Assembly: GCA_004322135.1 (NCBI GenBank) | Contig: SCSG01000032.1 | Coordinates: forward strand, 1-64,000 | Direction: 5' to 3' | Origin: Burkholderiaceae bacterium | GTDB lineage: Bacteria > Pseudomonadota > Gammaproteobacteria > Burkholderiales > Burkholderiaceae_B | Length of the DNA stretch: 64,000 bases | In this document: piece after piece, positions 42,895 to 52,190 of the stretch | How positions within the stretch are numbered: position 1 is the stretch's first letter | Layout: every line of letters starts with the position of its first letter | The notes under the pieces: model-generated | What the model was told of the DNA's origin: nothing | The model's database searches: none | The model's input: the letters and a program-made list of their open reading frames with translations, nothing else | Translations under genes and position numbers: made by a program

Positions 42895-43506
42895 TCAACG
42901 CTCTATTCCGTAGCCTTCTTCACGCACGATGCGCGGGGTGACCTCGCGCGGCTCTATTGTTACCGGCTGGTACACCACGCGCTTTTGCTCCGTGTCATAA
43001 CGCATTTCCACGTTGCCCGATATGGGGAAGTCTTTGCGGAACGGGTGGCCGATAAAGCCATAGTCGGTAAGGATGCGGCGCAAATCCGGGTGGCCTTCGA
43101 ACACAATGCCGTACAGGTCGAAAGCCTCGCGTTCATACCAGTTGACGCTGGGCCAGATGTCGATGAGAGACGCCACCATGGGGAAGTCTTCGTCGGGCAG
43201 CCATGTGCGTAACCGCAAACGCCAGTTGTGATCGATGGAAAGCAGATGAACGACCACCGCGAAGCGCTGCGGGAACTGCTTGCTGGCTTCTGGATACGTC
43301 GGTGCGCCCCACCCCGAGTAATCAACCCCGCACAAGTCGATGCAGGTGGCGAAGGCCAGCTGTGGCTGGTCGCGCAGCGTTCGACAGGTGTCTATCCACT
43401 TTTCGACCGGCACTTGGAGCGTGAGTTCGCCCAAGGCTTCAGTGCAGTTAATGGATTCGCCAAACTGGGCAACTAAATTGGTCTTTAGCGTTTCGAGCCG
43501 TGTCAT
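42895..43506 (-). CDS. nuoC: NADH-quinone oxidoreductase subunit C
   Basis: This 203-residue, 30-kDa-type subunit of the peripheral arm has the family block [22 protein letters not shown] and RKDFP. It lies 3 bases before nuoD. It carries no cofactor and helps assembly and structure. Confidence 0.96.
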   Translation of the reverse strand: MTRLETLKTNLVAQFGESINCTEALGELTLQVPVEKWIDTCRTLRDQPQLAFATCIDLCGVDYSGWGAPTYPEASKQFPQRFAVVVHLLSIDHNWRLRLRTWLPDEDFPMVASLIDIWPSVNWYEREAFDLYGIVFEGHPDLRRILTDYGFIGHPFRKDFPISGNVEMRYDTEQKRVVYQPVTIEPREVTPRIVREEGYGIER

Positions 43507-43548
43507 AGTGCTAGCAGCTGGATCGTGAAGGGACTAGGCACAACCAGC

Positions 43549-44025
43549 CTAGCGCGCAATAGTGTTGGTCAGGTTGATCTTGTTCTGCAATTGCAGCAGA
43601 CCATATACCAGAGCCTCGGCTGTGGGAGGACAGCCCGGCACATAAATATCGACAGGCACGATGCGGTCGCACCCGCGCACCACCGAATACGAATAGTGAT
43701 AGTAGCCACCACCGTTGGCACAGGAGCCCATGGAAACCACCCAGCGCGGCTCGGGCATCTGGTCGTACACCTTGCGCAATGCGGGTGCCATCTTGTTACA
43801 TAAGGTGCCGGCAACAATCATCAGGTCGGACTGGCGCGGGCTAGGTCGAAAAATAATGCCGAACTGATCCAGATCATAGCGGGCCGCGCCCGCGTGCATC
43901 ATCTCGACGGCACAACAGGCCAGGCCAAACGTCATGGGCCAGAGCGACCCGGTTTTAGCCCAATTCAGGAATTTATCCGCACTTGTGGTTACAAAGCCTT
44001 CTTTCAGAACACCATCAATAGCCAT
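43549..44025 (-). CDS. nuoB: NADH-quinone oxidoreductase subunit B
   Basis: This 158-residue PSST-type subunit carries cluster N2 next to the quinone site. It has the tandem Cys pair C37-C38 in [11 protein letters not shown], plus [16 protein letters not shown] and [11 protein letters not shown] with the other two ligands. The gap of 97 bases to nuoA is the widest in the operon. Confidence 0.97.
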   Translation of the reverse strand: MAIDGVLKEGFVTTSADKFLNWAKTGSLWPMTFGLACCAVEMMHAGAARYDLDQFGIIFRPSPRQSDLMIVAGTLCNKMAPALRKVYDQMPEPRWVVSMGSCANGGGYYHYSYSVVRGCDRIVPVDIYVPGCPPTAEALVYGLLQLQNKINLTNTIAR

Positions 44026-44122
44026 GATTTTTGCCTAATAACTCGTGAAGCGACATGCGTGAGCAGCGCTCTACACTAAAACCAGAAGGCGGGGCCAACC
44101 GCCAGGGATACAATACTGCGCC

Positions 44123-44482
44123 CTATTCCCAGTCGAGCGCGCCTTTTTTCCACTCGTAGATAAAGCCGGCGGCAAGCACCGCCAGGAATACCATGACGGT
44201 CCAGAACCCGACCATCCCGACCTCGTTGCTGGCAATGGCCCACGGAAACAGAAAGGCAATTTCCAGATCGAACATAATGAACAGTATGGCCACAAGGTAG
44301 TAGCGCACGTCGAAGTTCATGCGGGAGTCATCGAAGGCGTCAAAGCCACATTCGTAGGGCGAGAGTTTTTGCTCGTCGGGGCGATAAGGCCCCAGTACGC
44401 GGCCAATCCCCAGTAAGGCGAAACCAATCAGGGTGGCAACGATGATAAATAGCAGTACGGGAAAATACTGTTGTAAATTCAT
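44123..44482 (-). CDS. nuoA: NADH-quinone oxidoreductase subunit A
   Basis: This 119-residue membrane subunit has three helices, with [22 protein letters not shown] between helices 1 and 2. It is the first gene of the 14-gene nuo operon. I choose the ATG at 44482 ([12 protein letters not shown]); a TTG two codons upstream is a weaker option. Confidence 0.96.
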   Translation of the reverse strand: MNLQQYFPVLLFIIVATLIGFALLGIGRVLGPYRPDEQKLSPYECGFDAFDDSRMNFDVRYYLVAILFIMFDLEIAFLFPWAIASNEVGMVGFWTVMVFLAVLAAGFIYEWKKGALDWE

Positions 44483-45049
44483 GCCCAACGTCCAATCATA
44501 ATGAGTCAGCCATGAGATTGTAGCATTTTGAACATGTCTTCCACCTGAACTTTTTCAGCCCGGCAACAAGTCCACGACCGCAGAAAAACAACGTGGCCAA
44601 TGCCCTGCTATCGCCATCAAGGCGGCTCGGAATCCGGACGCACGAGCGCTACTCGCCTGGAAAAGCGACCTGAAGCAAACTGCACTCAAGTAATCTGAAT
44701 AGAACGCTTCACGTCAGCAATCGGTAGCGACACCGCTTGAAATCCATCGTACGTCTAGGCAAAGCAACGTCAACTGCGCAAAGCCTGCAAATGTAGACCG
44801 GACGCCACGAGTCTATAATATTAATTGCTGCAATGCGGCGTATTTGACTCAACTGGGCCTTCAGTACGCTGCACTGGCGCCCTGTTTGGCTAGTTTGTGC
44901 ACGTAAATTCGGATGCACGGGCTTGTCACACAAGGTGCAAACTGCAGCGATAGCCGTGGCTATCCTTGCACACCGATACAGCTACCCAATAAACTTTTAG
45001 CTATTTTTTGGGCGAGTTTCAACAACTCGCCCGGAATCCGGGATTTTGA
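44483..45049. promoter_or_regulatory. Non-coding region between nuoA and clc with leader inverted repeats
   Basis: These 567 bases lack a convincing gene. A TATAAT hexamer lies at 44814-44819. Two inverted repeats lie before clc: GATAGCC-GT-GGCTATC at 44949-44964, partly nested in GGTGCAA...TTGCAC, and a 9-bp stem GGGCGAGTT/AACTCGCCC (45011-45033) with a 5-base loop, only 16 bases before the clc ATG. The T run lies on the 5' side, so it is not an intrinsic terminator for clc. I see no fluoride-riboswitch pattern. Confidence 0.4.
44517..44525 (-). promoter_or_regulatory. Candidate extended -10 promoter of nuo operon
   Basis: On the minus strand TGCTACAAT matches the extended -10 pattern TGnTAnAAT, about 35 bases before the nuoA ATG. 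No good -35 is seen, which extended -10 promoters can tolerate. Confidence 0.4.
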
Positions 45050-47008
45050 ATGGAGAAACGCAAGCTCGTGCGCCCGACACCGTCGGTGATCAAATCAGGA
45101 AGTCCAGGTGCAGTGCCTATCGCACCGGCGCTGGACGCCACCCTGGACGACGCACACGTCACGCGCGGATCGACCATGCTTGGCCGCCGAATCCTTTGGA
45201 TCGGACTCCTGTCCGTCATATTGGGTGTCGCCGCGGCAGAGATAGCCCAACTGCTGATGTTCATGATCAATATCATTACAGACATCACCTTCTACGGGCG
45301 CGTGGCGGACGTCATCAATCGTCCCTTTACAAAAAATTCCGGCTCGTTCGTATTGTCGCCTGCCAACAATCATCTGGGCCCGTGGGTTATCGTGATGCCT
45401 GCGATCGGCGGCCTGATTGCGGGCGCCATGGCGCGCTGGGGTTCACGTGCCATCCAGGGCCACGGTATTCCCGAAGCCATGGAGCAAATACTTCAGAATG
45501 AGGCGAACATTCCACCCAGGGTTACGTGGCTGAAGCCTGTTTCGTCAGCATTTGCAATCGGCACCGGCGGCCCGTTCGGCGCAGAAGGCCCTATTATTTC
45601 CACCGGCGGTGCGATGGGTTCAGTGCTCGGACAGCTTCTTTCCGTCACTGCCACGGAACGCAAGACGCTGCTGGCTGCTGGTGCGGCCGCGGGCATGGCA
45701 GCCGTATTCGGCGCCCCTGTGTCTGCACTGGTCATGGCCGTGGAATTACTGCTGTTCGAACTGCGTCCACGTTCACTGATCCCCGTCGCCCTTGCCACTG
45801 TCGCGGCAACTGGCGTGCGTTACGCCACGTACGGCGCCAGCGCGGTTTTCACCATGCCAACCGTGTTTGAACCCAGCGGCTCGGCGCTGACCAGTTACAT
45901 TGTGCTTGGTGCCATAGTCGGGGTGCTCAGCGTGTGGGTCACCAAAGCGGTATATGGTATTGAGGACGCATTTGCGAAATTACCTGTCCACTGGATGTGG
46001 TGGCCGGCCATCGGTGGACTCGTGGCTGGCGTAATAGGCTGGTACGCGCCGCGCACGATGGGGGTTGGCTACGACAATATCGATGCCATCATATCGGGAA
46101 CGTTCAGCGTTCAGATGCTGATCACCATATGCGTGCTGAAATTCGCAGCCTGGTCAATTGCACTGGGTAGCGGCACGTCGGGGGGAACACTGGCGCCACT
46201 GTTCATCATTGGCGGCTCATTTGGCGCCCTGCTGGGAATCGGCGTAACCCACATCCTGCCAGTACTTGGAGTGGATCCGCGCATCGCCGCCCTGGTAGGA
46301 ATGGCGGCAATCTTCGCGGGCTCTTCCCGAGCGCTGCTCACTGCCATCGTGTTCGCCTTCGAAACAACCCGGCAACCGGCCGTGTTACTGCCTTTATTGG
46401 GGGGGTGCACTGCCGCGTACATGGTGTCGGCCCTTATCATGCGCAACACCATCATGACCGAAAAAATTGTGCGCCGAGGCGTTCTTGTGCCGTTGGAATA
46501 TAGCGCCGATTATCTTCAGAGAATGACTGTCGGGCAGGTGTACAACCGCAGCGTGGTGACACTCAAGGCTGAAGACACGCTAGAGCAAGTTCAACAATGG
46601 CTGCGATTGGGCGGTCCCGATGCGCGCCACCACGGCTACCCAATTGTCGACGCCGACGGCGCGGCCAAAGGTCTGCTGACCATACGCGAGTTGCTCGACC
46701 CAACGGCCAACGTGACGACCCCCATCAGCCAACTGGTGCAACGACCCCCAATAGTGGTCACCGAAGACTACTCTTTGCGCGAGGCGTCCGACCTGATGGT
46801 CAACGAAAGTATCGGTCGGCTGATCGTGGTCAGCCGCACTCAGCCACGCAAGCTTCTGGGCATGCTTACCTTTGGCGATTTGTTCAAGGCCCATACCTAT
46901 CGCATGCGGGAAAATCGTGATGCCCGCCGCCAACTGCGCGTCGACCTGCGGCGCCCGCTAAAACCGCTACGGCCTGTGCGGCAACGACGATCAAGAAGGC
47001 CATCCTGA
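45050..47008 (+). CDS. CLC-type anion channel/transporter with C-terminal CBS domains
   Basis: This 652-residue inner-membrane protein of the CLC family moves chloride or similar anions. The gating glutamate is present (Glu179 in FGAEGP), and the third family motif reads GSGTSGGTLAPLF (373-385). The first selectivity motif is GHGIPE (137-142), with His where most chloride CLCs have Ser in GSGIPE. The C-terminus (~500-630) has two CBS-type repeats (MTVGQVYNRSVVTLKAEDTL and VVTEDYSLREASDLMV), then a very basic tail. It converges on porin 1 with a terminator between. Anion preference and channel versus exchanger mode cannot be read. Confidence 0.85.
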   Translation: MEKRKLVRPTPSVIKSGSPGAVPIAPALDATLDDAHVTRGSTMLGRRILWIGLLSVILGVAAAEIAQLLMFMINIITDITFYGRVADVINRPFTKNSGSFVLSPANNHLGPWVIVMPAIGGLIAGAMARWGSRAIQGHGIPEAMEQILQNEANIPPRVTWLKPVSSAFAIGTGGPFGAEGPIISTGGAMGSVLGQLLSVTATERKTLLAAGAAAGMAAVFGAPVSALVMAVELLLFELRPRSLIPVALATVAATGVRYATYGASAVFTMPTVFEPSGSALTSYIVLGAIVGVLSVWVTKAVYGIEDAFAKLPVHWMWWPAIGGLVAGVIGWYAPRTMGVGYDNIDAIISGTFSVQMLITICVLKFAAWSIALGSGTSGGTLAPLFIIGGSFGALLGIGVTHILPVLGVDPRIAALVGMAAIFAGSSRALLTAIVFAFETTRQPAVLLPLLGGCTAAYMVSALIMRNTIMTEKIVRRGVLVPLEYSADYLQRMTVGQVYNRSVVTLKAEDTLEQVQQWLRLGGPDARHHGYPIVDADGAAKGLLTIRELLDPTANVTTPISQLVQRPPIVVTEDYSLREASDLMVNESIGRLIVVSRTQPRKLLGMLTFGDLFKAHTYRMRENRDARRQLRVDLRRPLKPLRPVRQRRSRRPS

Positions 47009-47318
47009 CCACACAGCAACCAGTGGCGGACGCTGAGCCCTGGCCCACACAGTCAGTCATGCGGCCGCAGCGAGTGTCGCGCGCTACAGCGCCACTGCAG
47101 CAACGGCAAGAAGGTTGGCAAGGCTCGTTTACAGCGTATAAGAAAGGGGCGAGTCCGGCCCGCGCCAAACCCGTCCCTGAGGCAACTTTGGATTTTTAAC
47201 TGCCCAGTTCTTCAATTTGCACAGTTCTTCAATTCAAAAAAAACGCCTTTTAAAAAAGGCGCTTTTTGTACTGACACCGCACAGGACGCGCAGCCAAGCC
47301 ACGCGCCCTGCAACCCCA
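47009..47318. other. Gap between clc and porin 1
   Basis: These 310 bases show no convincing gene. They contain the shared terminator at 47244-47261. Confidence 0.5.
47244..47261. terminator. Bidirectional terminator between clc and porin 1
   Basis: Arms CGCCTTTT and AAAAGGCG nearly abut, and there are A/T runs on both outer sides (T5 after, A8 before). It sits between convergent genes and can act on both transcripts. Confidence 0.75.
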
Positions 47319-48485
47319 TCAGAACTGATGGCGAATGCCGGCACCAACAAACGTCGAATTCAGGTCGTTGGCAAATTCAACATGGGTGCCATAAGAACCA
47401 ATGGCGTAAAGATTGGTCCGTTTGGATAGCGCATAGGTATAGCCCAAGCTATAGATATTCTGCTTGTGCGTACCCAGAACGTCGGTATGTACACCGCCAT
47501 CACGTGGATCGGCCATACCCCACGATGCCATAACCTCGCCATTGACGCCAACCGGGGCGCTGAGTCCAACCGTGTATGAATTGACCCTCAGGCCACTGTC
47601 TGCGTAGTAGCCGGTAGCATTACCCGAATCGGTATAGGTCTGACCACCAAGCGTGGCGTACTGAATGGGCGACAACCAGCCGTTGCGGGTTTGGCCGAAA
47701 CCAACATGAAGCTTGACGACATTGAAGTCATAGCTGCCGCCAATGTTCCAAGTATTGATGTTGACGCCGTTGTCGGCTGGGTCACCAAATGTGCTGGCCG
47801 ACTTGATCTGGTCGTAGGTAAGCGCCGCAGCAATGGGGCCGTTGGTGTAGCGTAGGCCAGTAGTCCATGCGCGCGAATTAGGTTGGCTGTTCCCACTTAG
47901 CTTGAACTGCTGATTACCGCTATTGTTGAACGAATAACCTAGACCAAACTGGAAGCCCGCATACGTAGGCGTCTGGTACATGATCATGTTGTCGAAGCGG
48001 ACATTATCGGTAGCGCTAAACGTGGCGCCAGAGCGGGCCTGGCTGAAATCGTGGCCAAATGGGCTGATAACGTCAGACAAGTACTTGTAAGCAATATTCG
48101 ACTGGCGGCCAAAATCCAGGCGGCCCCACGCATTGGACTGCAAACCAATAGTTGCCTGCCGTCCAAAGAATCGATTGTTGTATTGCGACGTCGTACCAGT
48201 GCCTAAGTCAAAACCGTTTTCCAGCACAAAAACCGCTTGCAGGCCGTCACCCAAGTCCTCAGTGCCCCTTAAGCCCCAGCGGTTATCAGATTCGCCGCCG
48301 CTCAGAAATCCCGTTTTTGTACCCCTGTAGTCTTCACCTGTAGCCGGATTGGTCCCCTTGACCCGCTGGTATGAGATACCGCCGTCCACAAGACCGTATA
48401 GGGTTACCGATGTTTCGGCCTGAGCCATGCCGCCAAAGCCGACGAAACCGGCCATTAGCGCTGCAGTAAGCAGTGTCTTTTTCAT
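47319..48485 (-). CDS. General diffusion porin 1 (Porin_4 family)
   Basis: This is a 388-residue outer-membrane porin precursor. The signal peptide is MKKTLLTAALMAGFVGFGG to AQA, then ETSVTLYGLVDGGI, the common start of Burkholderiales trimeric porins. Loop 3 region FFGRQATIGLQSNAWGRLDFGRQ and a C-terminal Phe (GIRHQF) needed for barrel assembly are present. I start at 48485, with GGAGA about 9 bases upstream. It is closely related to porin 2, 406 bases upstream in the direction of transcription. Size selectivity is unknown. Confidence 0.92.
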   Translation of the reverse strand: MKKTLLTAALMAGFVGFGGMAQAETSVTLYGLVDGGISYQRVKGTNPATGEDYRGTKTGFLSGGESDNRWGLRGTEDLGDGLQAVFVLENGFDLGTGTTSQYNNRFFGRQATIGLQSNAWGRLDFGRQSNIAYKYLSDVISPFGHDFSQARSGATFSATDNVRFDNMIMYQTPTYAGFQFGLGYSFNNSGNQQFKLSGNSQPNSRAWTTGLRYTNGPIAAALTYDQIKSASTFGDPADNGVNINTWNIGGSYDFNVVKLHVGFGQTRNGWLSPIQYATLGGQTYTDSGNATGYYADSGLRVNSYTVGLSAPVGVNGEVMASWGMADPRDGGVHTDVLGTHKQNIYSLGYTYALSKRTNLYAIGSYGTHVEFANDLNSTFVGAGIRHQF

Positions 48486-48891
48486 TTTGGCAATTCTCCG
48501 TAGTTTGAGTAAATCGGGATCATGGTGTTGTGAGCACATCCGAGCCCGGTGCCTTGCTTCAACCCGGAAAACCGGGCCAGGCAGCCGCTAAGCATCCTAA
48601 TGAATGCGTACGGCTTATAGAGAACATGCTAAACCCAACCTTCACGCAATAAAAGCGAAAGTCACGACATAGTGGCCTTTTACATACGAAAGGTAAAAAC
48701 GTATTTCACAGACGTAAGAGTCGATGTCATTACCCACAGGGCGTATCGCATACTATTCTGTACCAGACGAAACACGTCATAAAAAAAGCCACTCTGCAGA
48801 GTGGCTTTTTGCGGGGTGACCCCGTTATTGCGGATGCGGCAACCCGGCAAGCCGGACCGCACCGTACATGGCCAAAGGCCATGCGAACCAA
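48486..48891. promoter_or_regulatory. Spacer between tandem porins
   Basis: These 406 bases hold the porin 2 terminator and the promoter/leader of porin 1. The stretch 48640-48780 is AT-rich compared with its surroundings. No gene is supported. Confidence 0.5.
48783..48810 (-). terminator. Intrinsic terminator of porin 2
   Basis: A perfect 28-base palindrome (arms AAAAAGCCACTCTG and its complement) ends in seven T on the minus strand, 82 bases past the porin 2 stop. Confidence 0.85.
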
Positions 48892-50067
48892 TTAGAACTG
48901 ATGGCGGACACCAGCACCAATAAACGTCGACTTCAGATCGTCGGCAAACGCAACGTGCTGGGCATACGAACCAATAGCATACAAATCGGTGCGCTTGGAC
49001 AACGCGTAGGTATAAGCCAGGCTATAGACATTCTGCTTCGATCCCCGTTCGTCGGAGCCATTGGCGCTGCGACGAGGATCAGCCATGGTCCAGCCAGCAA
49101 GAACCTTGCCATTGATACCCACCGGAGCACTCAGACCCAGCGTGTAGGAATTGATCTTCGCACCGTCTGCGGCAATCAGATTCCCCACATCGGCACCGTA
49201 GTAGCCCGCGACCTTGCTAGGCAAAAGGGCAGAGGGGAGCGTGAACCAGCCATTGCGGGTCTGACCAAAACCAGCAAAAACCTTAACTACTTCAAAGTCA
49301 TAGCTACCGCCAATGCTCCAGGACTTGACCGACACGTCACGATCACCGATAACGGTCGCAGTATCAGCAGACTTGAACTGATCATAGACCAACGCCGCAG
49401 CGATGGGGCCATTGGTATACCGCAGGCCGGTCGTCCAGGCACGGGTGTTGGGCTGTTCACCACCACTCTTTTTGAACTGCTGATTGCCATCGGCATTGAA
49501 CGAATAGCCAACACCAAACTGGAAGCCCGAGAAACTGGGCGTTTGGTACATGATCATATTGTCGTAGCGCTGGTTGGCGGCGGCACTAAATGCTGTGCCA
49601 ACCTGGGCCTGACTATAGTCGGTGCCAAACGGGCTGGCCGCCCATGCGAAATACTTGGTGGCGATATTGGTTTGACGACCAAAGTCCAACCGGCCCCAGG
49701 CGTCAGACATTAAGCCAACAGTGGCTTGACGACCAAAGAAACGGTTCGTGCCGGTCGAAGTGCTGTTGGAAGACGTGCCAGTGCCAATATCAAAGCCGTT
49801 TTCCAGCACGAAGACCGCCTTGAGCCCGTCGCCCAGATCTTCAGTACCCTTCAGGCCCCAACGGTTGCTTGACTGGCCACCGCTCAAAAGGCCTATGTTT
49901 CTAGCCTTGACGGAACTGCCGGTGTCCTCGTTGGTACCCCTGAACTGTTGATAACCAATCCCGCTGTCGAGCAGGCCGTACAGGGTTACCGATGTTTCAG
50001 CTTGAGCAACACCGGTAAGGCCGGCAAAGCCAGCGACCAGTGCAGCGGCGAGCAGAGTCTTTTTCAT
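48892..50067 (-). CDS. General diffusion porin 2 (Porin_4 family)
   Basis: This is a 391-residue outer-membrane porin precursor with signal peptide MKKTLLAAALVAGFAGLTG to AQA, then ETSVTLYGLLDSGIGYQQ. It ends GVRHQF. It shares long identical blocks with porin 1, such as RAWTTGLRYTNGPIAAAL and FGQTRNGW, so the two arose by tandem duplication. They differ mainly in the loop regions around residues 90-100 and 270-290. Its own terminator lies downstream, so the two are probably separate transcription units. Confidence 0.92.
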   Translation of the reverse strand: MKKTLLAAALVAGFAGLTGVAQAETSVTLYGLLDSGIGYQQFRGTNEDTGSSVKARNIGLLSGGQSSNRWGLKGTEDLGDGLKAVFVLENGFDIGTGTSSNSTSTGTNRFFGRQATVGLMSDAWGRLDFGRQTNIATKYFAWAASPFGTDYSQAQVGTAFSAAANQRYDNMIMYQTPSFSGFQFGVGYSFNADGNQQFKKSGGEQPNTRAWTTGLRYTNGPIAAALVYDQFKSADTATVIGDRDVSVKSWSIGGSYDFEVVKVFAGFGQTRNGWFTLPSALLPSKVAGYYGADVGNLIAADGAKINSYTLGLSAPVGINGKVLAGWTMADPRRSANGSDERGSKQNVYSLAYTYALSKRTDLYAIGSYAQHVAFADDLKSTFIGAGVRHQF

Positions 50068-50645
50068 GTAACGTTTCTCCGTAATTTAAGCAATTAGGCG
50101 GCACAACTTCGAATTACCTTGCCGCCTACTTCATCCCCGATGGGAGCTCTATCTATTGCACCAAAATTCCGCCGTGATGACTATCGCGCAGCCCGGAAAG
50201 AAGCAAATTTCCCGCCATTCGTTGTAAATAAGCTACGTTATCTGGAAACTAGCCGCCTGCAACTACCATCACGACCGACCTACCAGCGCAAGGATACGAT
50301 TTTTTTATGACAGTCTTATGACTTCCGTATCTATAAATATTCTAAATGTAGGGCGTAACCATATGTTTATGCGCAAATTATTATTTGCATGGTTCGAATC
50401 TATGCACATCCAAGCATTTATTGCAATAATCCGCAACGTAACAAACCCTTTGTTTTCATTGAAAAATCTTAGGGGTAAACGCGTACGTCAAATACTTATT
50501 TAATGAAAATAATTCAATAAAACTGCAGTTCGTATTTATGGCTGCGAGCGGCCACGGCATCAGCACGACGACCACGCATCGGCTCGGGCAACCCGCGATT
50601 TTTCGCCGTCTACGTCCACTCGCCGTCGACGGCACAACGCCCACT
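50068..50645. promoter_or_regulatory. AT-rich non-coding region upstream of porin 2
   Basis: These 578 bases are the longest gene-free stretch in the window. The part 50280-50530 is clearly AT-richer than the genes around it. It must carry the porin 2 promoter and probably regulator sites. Short open frames here have no recognisable product and no ribosome-binding site. Confidence 0.5.
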
Positions 50646-52091
50646 TCAGAATTTAATCGTCGTACGCAACCCGACGACGAACGCATGGTTCAGGCTGGTT
50701 CCAGGATTATCCGGGTTCTGGCCCCCGTTTGGCCGCACGATGTATTGCAGGTCAGGCTGCAACGTCCACCAGGGCGTAATTTGTGCCGTGTAATTAAGCT
50801 CATACACGATCTCATCACGCCGCACAGCGTAAGGGTCACCACCAAAAAGCCCTGCGTCCCGATCAGCCGCCACGGCGTCGCGGCTGATCTTCGCGTAAGC
50901 AACACCCAACGTTAATTGGTCGTTCGGGCGCCCCGCAACCAAACCCTTTATCCCGACACCCCCATTAGCATAAAAAGACACGAGGTTTCGGTTGGATGGC
51001 GTAAAGCCGCCGCGCAGAAAGACGCTCAGGCTGCTGGTTTCACCCTTCCAGAGGGTTTGATCCGCCACCCCGTAAACCCCCCAGCTGCCCTTGTGCGCAA
51101 GCGGCCGATCCAGCGTCTGATCAGAAACCGAGACGACGGCGTCGTCGCTATCCAGGCCATATCGCAGATCGTCATAGCGGCTGCTCGAATACCAGGCGCC
51201 AAGCTTGTAAATACCGGGCTTGCCAGGAGCGTCCTCAGACTGATTGACACCGTACTGCAATTCCCCCATCCAAAGCGCGCCCTGCCCCAATGGAAATTTA
51301 GTGCCATGCCGATCGCATTGCTGCGCATCATCCTCGCAGTTCCGGCCCGCCGGATCACCATTGAACACCGCAGCCAGCACCGCAAACTGCTCTGAAGGTT
51401 GAACCTTGAATCGAAGGCCCGGAGTGGCCAGCGGGTACGCGGGGCCGCCACTGGTCATGTTGGCGGACATCAGTCCCGCCCAGCCAAACGTTCCATTGAT
51501 CAGGTTTCCGGCGGTAGGGCTGGTGAAAAATTCGTCATCGGCGGCGAGCTGGCCTGCACGAATCGAGAGGCGACCATCCCATAGACTTTGTTCGAGCCAC
51601 GCCGTGTACAGCCGTGTCGTGGACAGCGCATCGATATTGCTCGGATCGGCAATGCTGCCTACATTTTGCGCAACATTGCGGCCACCGTTATGAATGTTGA
51701 AAACCGTGACGTGCGCCGTTGCACCACGCCAACCGATGGCTTTGCCCAGGTCGCTATCGACTGAGAATTCAAAACGTCCTTCGTAGCTGCCCTGCCTGTG
51801 CAGGCCGCCCGAGATGACATTGAAGCCCTCGCCGACATAATCTAGCGTAATATCGGTGCCTTTGTCCCCAAGCGCGGTACGCAGCCCACCCCAGTCACCA
51901 GTCAGCGTGTCGCGCGTCCAAAACGACTCGGACGCGGTCGCCTGCGCAGGGCTGGCAGCTGATTGCGCGGCAGCGTTTCCCATAGCACACACCCCTAAAA
52001 CACCCAGCAATGCCAGCGCTCCTGCTCCTGCTGACCTGCGCCGCACCCACTTGCCGAGAATAGCTCGGGCACCGACTGCAAACCACTGCAT
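50646..52091 (-). CDS. oprB: OprB-family carbohydrate-selective porin
   Basis: This 481-residue outer-membrane protein of the OprB family takes up sugars or small substrates in pseudomonads and relatives. A long N-region precedes a signal-peptide core (ALALLGVLGVCAMGNAAA before Q). The mature part starts with the family pattern FWTRDTLTGDWGGLRTALGD, and the protein ends GLRTTIKF with C-terminal Phe. GGGGA lies about 6 bases before the ATG. The substrate cannot be inferred, as no sugar gene is adjacent. Confidence 0.9.
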   Translation of the reverse strand: MQWFAVGARAILGKWVRRRSAGAGALALLGVLGVCAMGNAAAQSAASPAQATASESFWTRDTLTGDWGGLRTALGDKGTDITLDYVGEGFNVISGGLHRQGSYEGRFEFSVDSDLGKAIGWRGATAHVTVFNIHNGGRNVAQNVGSIADPSNIDALSTTRLYTAWLEQSLWDGRLSIRAGQLAADDEFFTSPTAGNLINGTFGWAGLMSANMTSGGPAYPLATPGLRFKVQPSEQFAVLAAVFNGDPAGRNCEDDAQQCDRHGTKFPLGQGALWMGELQYGVNQSEDAPGKPGIYKLGAWYSSSRYDDLRYGLDSDDAVVSVSDQTLDRPLAHKGSWGVYGVADQTLWKGETSSLSVFLRGGFTPSNRNLVSFYANGGVGIKGLVAGRPNDQLTLGVAYAKISRDAVAADRDAGLFGGDPYAVRRDEIVYELNYTAQITPWWTLQPDLQYIVRPNGGQNPDNPGTSLNHAFVVGLRTTIKF

Positions 52092-52190
52092 GAATTTCCC
52101 CTTTTCAAAGATGCAAATGATAACTTTTCTTATTCTCTACTGCAATGGGAACTGGCGTGTCGTTTGAGCAGTCCAGGCCTCAAGCTGGCT

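Noticed and set aside
45011-45033. 9-bp hairpin before clc as an intrinsic terminator
   Set aside because: The T run is on the 5' side on the plus strand and reads as A on the minus strand, so it fits no termination orientation; listed only as a leader element.
44483-45049. Fluoride riboswitch before the CLC gene
   Set aside because: The conserved GGnGAUGG...CC core is not present.
50119-50503. Two small plus-strand frames in the porin 2 upstream region
   Set aside because: No start signal or family resemblance; AT-rich DNA of this length gives such frames by chance.
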